Source of the DNA: Pelargonium cotyledonis
Lineage: Eukaryota; Streptophyta; Magnoliopsida; Geraniales; Geraniaceae
Length of the DNA: 47,771 nt
NCBI GenBank assembly: GCA_036897625.1
Contig: JAYMTA010000063.1
Location: 1 to 47,771, forward strand
Reading direction: 5' to 3'
Shown: one piece after another, positions 32,107 through 44,400 of the stretch
How the letters are laid out: each line of letters begins with the position of its first letter
Position numbering within the stretch: the stretch's first letter is position 1
The notes under the pieces: generated by a model
What the model saw: only the letters and a program-made list of their open reading frames with translations
Database searches by the model: none
What the model was told of the DNA's origin: nothing
Position numbers and translations under genes: made by a program

Positions 32107-35100
32107 ATGTATCGATTTTCCTGGAAAGTATGTCACTTCAGTTTCTTCTCTACCAAACACCGATCAACACAAGCTCTCCGTCTTCTTCTGAGGTTACTTT
32201 CTGAAAAACCCTCTTTCTCTATCTATAAAACCCTATGATCGGCTCTGTATATTACCATTTGCGTTTCTTGTTTGTTATCTCGGTTTAATCTTTTCTGGGT
32301 AAGAACTCATTCTTTTAGTTTTGAATTTTTTCCATTTCCCACTGTTTGTTTTGTTCTTTGAGTCAATTTATTGTTTCATTATTTTTTTTTGTATGAATTT
32401 CAGTTGTGAGAGTTTGTTTAGGCTGTTGAGTTTAATTTGTGATAGGTTCTTAGGGTTTGATTAATTTGAATTTTGTAATTAGGGTTTGCATTGTTTATTC
32501 CATTGTTTGATTTGTTCTTTTGAGGTAATTTAATATGTGTGTGTGAGTGTGAATTTCAGCTGTGAGTGTGTTCAGGTTCATAATTTTAGTTTAGAATGTG
32601 TTTCTAGGCTTTAGTTAATGTGAATTTTGTAAAATAGGGTTTGCACTGTTTATTTCCCAAAAAAATCAAGGTATTTTTGTTGTATGTGTATGAATTTCAG
32701 TTGCGGGGGTTTGTTTAGGTTTTATTTAGAAATGCGTTTTTTTGGGTTTAGTTAGTCTGAATTCTGCGAAATAGTGTTTGCATTGTTTGTTCCATTGTTT
32801 TGTTTGTTCTTAAAGGATAATTTCTTTATTTTTTCAGTTGTGGGAGCTTGTTTGGGTTCTTGAGGTTTAGTGTAGAATGGGTTTTTGGGGTTTAATCAAT
32901 TTGAATTTTGTGAAGTGGGGATCGCATTGTTTATTCCCATTGTTTTGTTGTTCTTAAAAGGGTTTAGGTTTATATTTGCTTTTTCAATTTTATTCTTACG
33001 AATTTCAGTTGTTTGATTTTGTTTAGGTTTTTGTGGTTTAAGTCACGATCGGTGTTTAGTTGTTTCATTAATCTGAATTTTATAAAGTAGGGAATAGGTA
33101 TGGCAGTGAAATGGACGATAAGAACCTAGAGAATAGGGCACATCAAATGAAATGTTTTCCCTCCTTTAAGAAGCAATTATTTATGAAGGATGCAACTTTT
33201 CCATCCATTTTGGACATAACAACCTATCCTAGTCCCTTGATGTTTTGACTGAATTAAATCTTACAATAGTTATTTTTTTTGTTATAGGTCTGATCCAAGT
33301 AAGAGATTTCAGCCTGGTAGCTATGCACAATCAGCAAGATGCTATCACGGGAAGCGAGACCGTCCTGTAGTGAATGTGGAGACACAGGCTTCTGCTTCTC
33401 GATCATCAAGTCCTTATGTTATTGTGAGCTGCTTATAATTTCATTTTGTTTCATCTCTTGAGTGTCCATTCTTCGATAAAACATTGACCAGTGAATATTT
33501 GTTGCCTGATTTTTTTTTCCAGCCAGCTGTCATTCTGGGATTCGTTGGGCTGGCTACTTTTCTTCACTATAATGATGAGAGAAGAGCAATTCCTAAAGGT
33601 ACGTTGTCATTATCCGAGTTTTGTTTTGTGAAGGAAACTCAGCAACCTTTTTTCAGTATCATCTTTGTTGTTGAAGTATTTTAACCCCCTGAGTAGTTAA
33701 TCTTATTTAATACTTCAATTGCTTATTGCAAGTGCACACAAGTGAAAACCCTCGGGTAGTTTGGGAACTGTTAGGTGCATGGTAGCTTTCCAATATAGTT
33801 GTATGGGATGCTTGAGATGTTTCAAGGATCCCCCAAGTCATTTAGCTTCCAATAATTGCTCTTTAGAAGATTATATGATTGTTAATCATTATTGGTTGTT
33901 TCTTGAAACTATTGCTTCACCCTTTTATGGATCGATGATGACGTATCTTGGCGGTAGCATGTCTTAGATAGCTACTGCCAATGCTTGAAGTTCATTTTCT
34001 ACCTTGTGAAGGGTTCTTAGCTTAGGGGTATAATGAGAATTTGGACCAATAGATTAGGTGTGGCAGAATATTCAATGGTGAATGGCTACATGTTTCTGCA
34101 AATAGTGTCTGTATGGTGGAAAGAAGCAATGCTCATGTGTATTATTCTACAAAGAAGTCGCTTGGTTTCCGACCACAAGTTATTGAACTTTTTTCTGATG
34201 CAAATTATTGTTCATTTTTGTTACTCAATTGTATAGATACGCTCTGTTACATGTCTTCACTATTATCGTAATTCCAACTCAAAATCCTTTTTATCAACTT
34301 GCTCAAATTGTTCTTCTTATATATCTTTCTGAATTCGTACAATTGTTTGACTATGTTTTTCATTTTCATGACTCTTAAGTATGATAGTTAAAATGACATT
34401 GTTTCAAGGTGTTCCCTTCTATACTAAAGCCTCGTTTGGAATAAGCCATATTCCGCACAAATGTTCCAATATGGATATTAACTTACTGAATGTAAAGGAC
34501 TGGAAGATTTAAATCTGTTTGTGGAAATACATTTGTTACAATATGGCTCTATAGGAAGTACTTTTGTTTTGTATGCAAACCAATAACTTCTCTCTGTTGT
34601 TTCTCCCCTTTATTTGATCAGGTCAAGGTAACAGTTGTGGAGGAAATTCAGCAATGGGACCCATAATCGGAGGCCCGTTTACTCTAATAGATGCTGAACA
34701 TCGGGTTGTTACTGAAAAGACCTTGCTCGGAAACTGGATCCTCCTCTACTTTGGGTACACTTCATCTCCAACTGCCGGGCCCGAGCAAGTTGATACGATG
34801 GCGAAGGCCATTGACTTATTAGGTTTGGTAATTCCCTTATTGTTATGGTTAAGAATAACAGTTCGCCTTGTATGTCCACTGACTTTGTATCTTCTACTTT
34901 CAATAAGAGTCAAAACATAACATGAAGCTGTTACCAGTGTTTGTGACGATTGATCCTCAACGTGACAACCCATCACAACTTCGTGCTTATCTCAAAGGTC
35001 AGGGCTCTTCCCTCACTGAATGATTTGTATTTATATTTTCACCTAGGGGTGACTATTCATGTTCGTGCTGAAAGTTCAGTAATCTGATAAATGGGGTTTA

Positions 35101-35748
35101 GTTGGTCTGACCCGACCCATTTAGTTTCTATGGCTCGTTATTGACTCATTAAACTTTAAAATCACTATTTTATCCTTAAAATGAGTTACTAAAGGGCTGC
35201 ACAACCCGATTAATTCAACGTGCTTTACATGGACACAAGTTCAACTAAACACGTTGGGTTGTTCAACACAAACACGATACTAACATGATTAAGCTGAGCG
35301 TGAATCCGCTTTTATTTCTGTATCGTGCTCGTGTTGAGTCTAGGGTCATGACCCAAATTGCCAACCCTCTCTTCACCTTATTGCTGTTGACCTTCATCTG
35401 TTCTACATTTCTGGTTTGTAGAATTCGACACGAGAATCATAGGATTGACAGGACCCACGTCTGCAATTCGACAAATGGCTCAGGAATTTCGCATATTTTT
35501 CAAGAAAGTTGAAGAGGACGGAGACGACTACCTTATTGAGTCTTCAAACATCATGTATGCTTTGCTCGGACCCACCTCCTACTTCCTTTTTTCTATATAG
35601 CCTAAACCGATTAAAGCATTAAGCATATTTAATGAACAGGTATTTGATGAACCCGAAGATGGAGGTTGTGAGATGCTTTGGCGCAGAGTACACCGCAGAT
35701 GACCTCTCCGAGGCGATATTGAAGGAACTGAAGAGGACCTCAACATGA
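32107..35748 (+). CDS. HCC2: HCC2, SCO1-like mitochondrial protein lacking copper ligands
   Basis: CDS join(32107..32192,33288..33423,33523..33598,34622..34822,34908..34997,35422..35554,35640..35748), 276 aa, the same length I recall for Arabidopsis HCC2. The N-terminus MYRFSWKVCHFSFFSTKHRS has Arg/Lys/Ser and no acid residues, as a mitochondrial presequence does. Joining exon 1 to exon 2 gives LLLRSDPSKRFQP, close to the Arabidopsis HCC2 pattern. A membrane segment (VILGFVGLATFL) and then the thioredoxin-like SCO domain follow. SCO1 proteins bind copper with CxxxC and a distal His; here the loop reads SSPTAGP and the distal position reads SSNIMYL. Copper delivery to cytochrome oxidase is therefore unlikely. 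HCC2 in Arabidopsis is linked to redox or stress roles. Confidence 0.92.
32395..33035 (+). repeat. Five diverged tandem copies in HCC2 intron 1
   Basis: GAATTTCAGTTGTGRG(A/G)G-like unit starts occur at 32395, 32551, 32692, about 32831 and 33000, a period of about 140-170 bases. Later shared words are TTGTTTAGG, TTTGAATTTTGT, GGGTTTGCATTGTTTATTCC and CATTGTTTTGTTTGTTCTT. Each unit carries a TTTCAG, the form of a plant 3' splice site. Confidence 0.87.
35044..35369. mobile_element. hAT-like MITE in HCC2 intron 5
   Basis: It begins TAGGGGTGACTATTCATG and ends GACCCAAATTGCCAACCCTC. The flanking octamers are TTTTCACC (35036-35043) and TCTTCACC (35370-35377), 7 of 8 identical. The right part is homologous to the copy at 8555-8830. 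Length is 326 bp. Confidence 0.8.
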
Positions 35749-37140
35749 CATCTTTGATGGATGTTCCTCAAGAGGGTTAGTGAGATTTCATAGATGCACA
35801 ATGACCAAACAGTTCATATTTTTGTTCCCAGAATCAATTTGGTTCTTTTTTGCTACCATTTGATTGGCCAAAGCTTGGCTTGAGATTGTGTAACAGCTAG
35901 AAAATATGACTTCTGTTGTGTCATCTTTTATGGAACTCTTTTTGCCAAGTGTTTTGAGCAAATTGTAACTCAAATATAATACCCATTTCATTGCCAATGT
36001 ATGGTTTGGATTTGTTGAAGTGGTTATCAAAGTCCCACATTGGGAAAGTGTAAACTGAATGAGTTATTTGGTATAAAATTGCAAGTGAAATCATATTTGA
36101 CCGTTTAGCAGTGAAAGATCAAATCATTACATGTGGCTCACACGTTTTGATTCACAAATTTGTTTGAATTTAGTTTTCTTGGTATTTTGCACCGAGTTCG
36201 TTCCTAATTACACGTGAAATGCAACCCTTTTTGAAACAAACATGATTCCTAAAGAGACTATTTTGAAGCAATAGTGAATATGACATAGACAAAATTGGAA
36301 TAAAATAATAGAATTAGGGACCAAATTACCACAAAAATGGATACTAAAAAATGTAAACTTTAATAAATTAAAAAAAAACAAGTTGATCCCAATTCATTTA
36401 TAAATCATTCAAACACGACTTGAATTAATATTGAACTTGGTCCGTCTGTTTAATTTTTAAAAATAATTACAATTTATTTTTAATACAGAGTTGGTTTAAG
36501 TTGAATAAATTGACGATATTAGGAAAATCATACTAAATGTAACAATATAAAAACAAGGAAAAAAAATATATATTATAATTTTAAATAAAATCAAATTCTT
36601 TCACACGTATTAGTTTTATTTTCGGAAATGAGAAATACATGTTCTTAGAAAACGTGTTTTACATCTTCAAAAAACTTAGTCAGGATGAACCCATGTTTGT
36701 TATTGGGATTTATGCGTGTTTATTGAGAAAAATCGGAACTTCTGCGGAAGGTGCGCGTGTTTGGTATGACACAACACCAATAATAAAAAGTACGTGTGTA
36801 TTTTTGAGAATCATCACGAACAGAAACTCAATTATAAAATGAAATATACCAAACACATTTATTTCATGCAGCGGCTATGTCATGTTGGAAAAACAAAACG
36901 CGTGATCCATCCAGTTTGTTTCAAAACTTCAATTTGAACAATATTTTAAAGAACCTCTAATTATATATATAATTTGTTATATGAAAAAATAAAAACAATA
37001 TTTAGGTAATTTAAAAAAATGGCAAATATAGAATAGAGAATTTCCAATTGTAGCCATCAATTTAGGAGTATTTTTGTTATTTCCCCTAAAAAAAGAGCTT
37101 TCTTGGAAATGAAATCTAGGCAACCAAAAATCCATCATTT
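35749..37140. other. HCC2 3' flank and ALA1 promoter region
   Basis: After the HCC2 3' UTR (to roughly 36030) the DNA is very AT-rich, with poly-A and ATATAT stretches. I see no gene, no intact mobile element and no array. The end of the region is the proximal promoter of the P4-ATPase gene. Confidence 0.5.
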
Positions 37141-38445
37141 TCTCTTCCAGCTTCAGACACATTCTCTATTATCTAATTCTTCAATCTTCTTCTTTACCAA
37201 AATCTGATGAAACCCTAACCCTAATCCCCAATTTTTGCTGTACAGAGTGTAGATTCGCGACCTAAAATCAAGAAAAAGACGATTCACAGAGCGCTCGTCG
37301 AAGCTTTTTTTTGAGCGAGGTCTGCGAAAATCAACGGATCTGTCATATTTTTCTCTCTCGCGCGCGATTGTAGAGATCGAACAGACACGCAGGTCCTGCC
37401 ATTGCCGTTGCGGCAATGACGAATTGTACTGTGGTTTCTTATTCAGTGCAGTGATTGACGTTTGATCCGTTGTTGATTGTTGGTTTATTCTTGTTCAGGT
37501 CTGTTTTTTTTTTTTTTTTGTTTGTTTCGTGTATTGCGAGATTGTTGTTCTGGTTGTGATTTTTTTGCGCATTGTGGCTGTTTTGGTTTGATGATCGTTA
37601 ATTGTTTTGTTTTTGTTTTTTGCTTTAGGGAGGGTGGTTTTCGGATTTGTTTTTAGTGTTGGCATTGCTTGCTCTGCTCATCCGTAGATGCTTGTCCTCA
37701 TTCACAAAGATTTGGTGAATTATTTTGGATTTTGTGCCCCAATTCCGCGTAAGTCCCTCTGGTGTCTTGTCTATTTGAGTTTTCAACCACATATATAGAG
37801 AACAAGCTGAGGATTAGAGGTGTTTTGGAGGTACATTGGGTTCTGCCTGCAGTTTGTAGTTACTCCTGAAGCAAAATTGGGGTTCCTCTTTGTTTGGAAG
37901 ATTGAATTTTGGGGCATTGTCCCCAATCCGCATGCACTGCAAGGTTTAGTGGGCTCATTGGTGGTTGTTGCATTTCTTGAAGACAAATGGCTGTGTGTGG
38001 GGTGATTCATTGTCGGTTCTCCACTAAGGGAAGCTCTGGATCATTTGGTTAGTTTAGGGATCATCCAAATGGGAAAGGTTTTTATTACTTGTTGGTAATG
38101 GAGCTATTTGTTTGCTTGATTAACCACTGATCACATCGGGCAATTATTTATGACATCTGGTGAACCTCTGTTCTCCTCATCGTCTTCGGTGCCAGCATTA
38201 GATCCTTCAACCCCAGCGCTGCATCCATCTTCAACTCTAAAGGTTGCCTCCTCTTCTGAATTGGAGGACGAGAAAGACAGCATCTCTAGTGGAGATACCA
38301 AATTTTTGTGAAGTTACCCTTTAGTTATTTGAATCCACTGGGACAAAGCTGCGGCACCATCCTGCTGGCCATCAGTTCTTTCAGCAGTTAAGGTTGGAAT
38401 GCCCCACGCAGGACAGGAAGTGCCTGGTATCGTGGGGTGCAGGAA
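37141..38445 (+). other. ALA1: 5' leader region of the P4-ATPase gene
   Basis: A telo-box pair (AAACCCTAACCCTAA, 37211-37225) lies in the presumed first leader exon. The following DNA contains T-rich intron-like stretches (after about 37500) and likely leader exons, but exact splice sites could not be fixed. A 53-codon frame (38150-38311) lies just ahead of the main start. Confidence 0.45.
38150..38311 (+). CDS. 53-codon upstream ORF, probably the decayed original ALA1 N-terminus
   Basis: The frame starts MTSGEPLFSSSSSVPALD and ends at a TGA. From memory, ALA1 proteins of several eudicots start MTSGQPLL followed by a Ser-rich stretch, so this looks like the ancestral start, now out of frame with the main CDS (offset of two bases) and closed by a stop. 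If transcribed in the leader it acts as an upstream ORF. The comparison is from memory and should be tested. Confidence 0.5.
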   Translation: MTSGEPLFSSSSSVPALDPSTPALHPSSTLKVASSSELEDEKDSISSGDTKFL

Positions 38446-41400
38446 ATGGAGCTAAATCATAATCATGACCCGTCGACTTTTGAAATTTCAGGGTTGCAGG
38501 AAAACTTGAATAAGCCTGTGAGGAGCCGCCATAAAAGTATTCAGTTTGAAGATGTTCTTTTACACGAACAGAATTCAAGGGTGATTTATATTAATGACCC
38601 GATTAAGACAAATGACAAGTATGAGTTCACGGGGAATGAGATCCGAACTAGCAGATACACAATTATCACTTTCTTGCCCAAGAATCTTTTCATTCAGTTC
38701 CATCGGATTGCCTATTTATATTTCCTAGCTATTGCTGCTCTCAATCAACTGCCTCCTCTTGCAGTATTTGGGAGGACCGTGTCTCTTTTTCCCCTCCTGC
38801 TTGTGCTTTGTGTCCCAGCCATTAAAGATGGGTATGAAGATTGGCGGAGACACAGATCTGATAGGAGAGAGAATAACCGGAAGGCTCCAGTTCTTGAATC
38901 TGGGAACTTCAATTCGAAAAGATGGAAACATATTCAAGCTGGTGAGATTGTGAAAGTTCATGCCGATGAGACAATCCCATGTGACGTAGTTTTGCTAGGG
39001 ACTAGTGATCCTAGTGGGCTTGCCTACATTCAGACAATGAATTTGGATGGGGAATCCAACTTGAAGACTAGATATGCCAGGCAGGAAACTACTTCGGCAA
39101 TGTCTGAAGGAAGTTCAATTACCGGGATTATTAGATGCGAGCAGCCTAATAGGAATATTTATGAGTTCACAGCTAACATGGAGTTCAATGGGCACAAGTT
39201 TGCCCTTAGTCAATCGAACATTGTTTTGCGTGGTTGTCAACTGAAGAATACAGAATGGATAGTTGGTGTCGTTGTGTATGCTGGACAGGAAACAAAAGCA
39301 ATGTTGAACAGTGCTGCATCCCCTTCCAAGAGAAGCAAGCTGGAAGGTTACATGAACAGGGAAACCCTGTGGTTGTCAGCTTTTCTATTTGTCATGTGTC
39401 TGGTCGTGGCCCTTGGAATGGGCATGTGGCTCATACAGCACAAGGATGAGCTGGATACCTTGCCTTATTACAGAAAAAGATATTTCACAAATGGGGCAAA
39501 TAACTTGAAGAAGTACAAGTTTTATGGGATTCCTATGGAAACTTTTTTCTCCTTTTTGAGTTCTATTATTGTGTTTCAAATCATGATACCAATATCTCTT
39601 TATATTACTATGGAGTTGGTTCGTTTGGGACAAACCTATTTCATGATTGAAGATGTGCATATGTATGACAGTAGCTCTAACTCAAGGTTCCAGTGCAGAT
39701 CATTGAATATAAATGAAGATTTGGGTCAAATACGCTATGTATTTTCAGATAAAACAGGGACACTAACTGAAAACAAAATGGAATTCCAAAGAGCAAGTGT
39801 ATATGGGAAGAATTTTGGAAATTCCTTGGCTAAGGCTGAAGCATTGCCGGAAGTAAACAGTGTTGGTAGGTATCTAACTCACTTTGCTGCCTTAAGATTC
39901 TTTTCAGTTGGTGGTTAATATTTTGTTGGGCTCTATCCTTTTAAGTTTTAATGAATGTCTTGCAACATTCAAAGTTTCAAACATATTAGGATGCCACGCT
40001 GCCCAAAATATTTACACTTCACCATTCATTTATATAGTTAGAATGCTTGGGTTAATATACATTTTTTCTATATTTTTGTTTCCTTATTAATTATAGCCAA
40101 TAATCTTAATTTGTTTTGTGGTTGACTTAGCCCTTTCATTCTACTTCCATAACAAATTCTTATTCAAAGTTCTATGTCTTGGATTGTATTTACTGGCAGA
40201 TAATTAAACAAATTCCATCTTTATTTAACAAAATTTCATGTTAAGCCTTAAATAGGGTCACACTACTTTCATTATCAGAAAGTTGATGTGCATGAACAGG
40301 TGATTTAAGGTGTAGTTTCTGGTCAATAGTCTTTTATAAACTTTGTAGTACGAACATATGTTACAGATGCTCAACTTTTTGTCTGGATTAGTACTATATA
40401 ATACCATATATTAACATGGAAATAACCTACATTTGCCAAGCATTTACCATCTTCAGTAGATTATTATATCTCACAAATCTCAACTACATAAATCAGTGCA
40501 ACTGTCCTTTCTTGAACAATCCTATTTGTATGATCCTTTGCAGCAGCTGTATACAAAAGGAGATGGAAGCTCAAATCAGAAATTGCTGTTGATTGTGAAC
40601 TCATGGAATTGTTGCACAAAGACTTGGCTGGAGATGAAAGAATTGCTGCACATGAGTTTTTCCTTACACTGGCTGCTTGTAATACAGTGATCCCTATTCT
40701 TACTCATTGTACAAATAGTGATTTACAGGATGTAGTGGCCATTGATTATCAAGGTGAATCTCCTGACGAGCAAGCTCTAGTTGCTGCAGCGTGTTCTTAT
40801 GGATATACCCTTTTTGAGCGCACATCTGGGCATATAGTGCTTGATGTCAATGGTGAGAAACTAAGGTAGAACTTCAGTCAGCTTAAAGTTTTTATGTTAT
40901 TTATTATCATATATAGATATATATTTATCTTTTTACAGTTTCTAGCGAGCTATCTTACATTATATTTGCAGAATTTAATATATTTGAATAATGTCTCTGA
41001 TAACCCATAGTCTACTTGTTAGCATTGTTGCTGTATTTTCTACAATGTTCAATATTGCTTAAAGTTTACAGTTTCATATTTTTACTTATATGTAGGCTGG
41101 ATGTACTCGGCCTGCATGAGTTCGATAGTGTGCGGAAAAGAATGTCAGTTGTTATCAGATTTCCTGATAATGCTGTAAAGGTTTTGGTTAAAGGTGCTGA
41201 TACTTCAATGTTAAGCGTTTTGGCAGAAGACTCTGAATATCCTGATCACGTAAGGGATGCAACTCAGAGCCATTTGACCGAATATTCATCTGTGGGTCTA
41301 CGCACACTTGTAGTTGCTGCCAAAGATCTGACTGCTCCAGAACTTGAGGAATGGCAGAGCAGATATGAGGATGCAAGCACTTCTTTGACTGACAGAGCTT

Positions 41401-44400
41401 CAAAACTACGTCAAACAGCATCCCTTATAGAATGCAACTTAAGGCTTCTTGGAGCAACTGGAATTGAGGATAAACTGCAAGATGGTGTACCAGAAGCCAT
41501 TGAGTCACTCCGGCAGGCAGGAATTAAAGTTTGGGTTCTGACAGGGGATAAGCAAGAGACGGCAATTTCAATTGGTCTCTCTTGCAAACTCTTAACCTCA
41601 GATATGCAGCGAATTATAATAAATGGCCATTCTGAAGAGGAATGCAGAAACCTTCTGTCGGTCGCCAAGGCCAAATATAGCATAAAATCACTAAGTGGAT
41701 TAAATAAGAATCTTGAGATCCCCAATGGTACAATGGCTTCCGATGTGCCACTATTGCATGCAGGGATAGAAGGATTTGGGGGTGTCCCACTAGCACTCAT
41801 AATTGATGGAAACAGTTTGGTGTACATTTTGGAGAAAGATTTGGAGTCAGAGGCAAGAATCTCTCTCTCGGAAACTATATATTTTATTAACTTCATTACA
41901 CACTCACCGTTTATATGGTAATTCTTTTATCTCTCAACAGCTTTTCGACCTTGCAACTTCCTGTAAGGTTGTGCTATGCTGTCGTGTTGCACCTTTGCAA
42001 AAAGCTGGAATTGTTGATCTAGTTAAGAGTCGTATTGATGATATGACATTGGCAATAGGTGATGGTGAGTTCTTGTTCTAATTTTTGTTCCCTGTCTGAC
42101 AGTCTTGCATTAGGCTTCGATTGATATGATAATATATATTAGCACCAAAGCTAAATCACTAGTGGTGAAGCCAAGCCAAGTAGTGATGTAAATGTTCAGT
42201 GGAATATACTTCAATATTAACACACTGGATTTGGTTATTTATTTTCCTTAAGAAGTATAAAAGCTCATATCTGATATCCATATCTTGGCTGACTTGTGAT
42301 AACTGAAAACTTGCATCTACTTGTATTCTAATTTCAAAAAAAAGTCTATATTCTACTTCTCATGAAACTATGAACAATTATTTTTACATATGTTTGACTC
42401 TTGTTTTCTTCATATTCTATGATTGTTCTAATGCATGTTGAGTCTATAGTGTTCTGTGTTTAAGTAAAAGAAAAGTGCCAATTTAATATCAGACATCCTG
42501 GAGAAAAAGTGCTGAAATTTTAGAGTCCACTGTTCCCCATTGAATAGGTTATCAAACAGAACCATTTTCTCTGGGGAAGCATGCATATGCTTGTCCCCAT
42601 TCTTGGCACATCATACAAAATTGCAATAGAATCAGTGCTGAACAGTTGTTATTCTTGCACTCTGACTATTCATATTCTCAACAGGGGCCAATGATGTTTC
42701 AATGATCCAAATGGCAGATGTCGGTGTTGGAATATGTGGTCAGGAAGGGCGTCAAGCAGTGATGGCTTCTGATTTTTCTATGGGACAGTTTCGGTTTTTG
42801 AAAAGATTACTTCTGGTGCATGGACACTGGAATTATCAGCGCATGGGTTATTTGATTCTGTACAACTTCTACCGTAACGCTGTTTTTGTGTTAATGCTAT
42901 TCTGGTACGCATGCTTTCCTTTATTATCGTAGGCTAGAGATTGGTTTTTGCTCCATATTCTTGTATGCTTGGCTGTTTTGGGCTTTGTCATCCTCTCTTG
43001 CCTATTGTTTCCTATATAATTAAAGGATATCAAAATGCTTATATCTTTTAACCTAGAAAAGTGTGCTTTGCTACTAATGATAAAAATTCGTTTATGGTTT
43101 CTAGTTTAATGACATAAAGACCATTATAAATGTATAATTTTTTTAATCAAGTTCAGATTAGAAAATTGAAAGGAATGAAAGTGTGAAACGTAAATTACTC
43201 TATGGTCCATTTGGATTCTTGGTTTTGAGCCCAATTCAATATTTGGATGCACAAAGAAACTGGATATGAATTTGGCTCAAATCCAAAAGTATTATAAACA
43301 TGCCTACAACATGTGATTTCAAATGACAATTCTTACCTTATCATTTGAAATTGTATGGTTTCTCAAACATGATATTTGTGTATATATGAAATACAACATT
43401 TCAAATCAAATCCATGAATCCAAACGCATCCCTAAGTTATTGTACTAGTTGGTGTAAGAAACTCTTCGATGTAAATCATGAATAATATAAGAAAAAAATA
43501 GTGAACCGCTGCGTAATTTTGAACCCTTTCAAGTGTAATTTTCTTTTGTAACTATGTAGTTTCAGTGCATCATTTGATGGAATTGTTTGTCGGTCATCCA
43601 ATTTAACATGTCCTTACCCCCCTTTATACATAGGTATATATTACACACGGATTTTTCAACGACCTCTGCATTGACCGACTGGAGTAGTGTATTTTACTCT
43701 GTTATCTATACATCTGTTCCAACCATTGTCGTCGGTATTCTGGATAAGGACTTGAGCCACGATACTCTACTGAAGTATCCAAGACTTTATGGTGCGGGGC
43801 ATAGGCAGGAGGCTTACAATATGCAACTCTTCTGGCTCACAATGATTGACACGCTATGGCAGAGTCTTGTTCTGTTCTATATACCCCTGTTGACCTATGA
43901 CGAGAGCACTATTGATATATGGAGCATGGGCAGTTTGTGGACAATAGCAGTTGTCATTCTTGTGAGTATACACTTGGCAATGGACATTCAGTGTTGGCTG
44001 TTACTTACTCATGCTGCAGTGTGGGGATCAATAGTCATTACATATGCCTGCATGGTAGTGTTGGATTCTATACCTATGTTCCCCAATTATTGGTAAGACT
44101 TTTGATATCAAACAATAATTTTTTGTTGTTTTTCTTTGTAGTCATCTGTTACTACCCAACTATGATGTCCCAAAACACGCCATTGCACTTTCTGATTTTC
44201 ATAACATTTACACTCTGTCTGTAAAGGATCAATTTTAATGATGAGTTTATTTTCTTCAATAATGTGCTTTCACATGGCATTTTATGAAGTCATATTGAAG
44301 TGGAATGGGGATTAGGTTAGGGTTCTTTAGAGATTGTGGGGGTATTTTGGGAATTTAAGAATAAGAGAATGGATTTCTTCATTAATATTAATAATTTACT

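Noticed and set aside
38437-38445. Longer ALA1 start at 38437
   Set aside because: The codon there is GTG. The first in-frame ATG is at 38446.
41919-41940. GT donor at 41919 for ALA1 intron 3
   Set aside because: It gives the wrong phase for LFDLATSCK and adds residues absent from the family.
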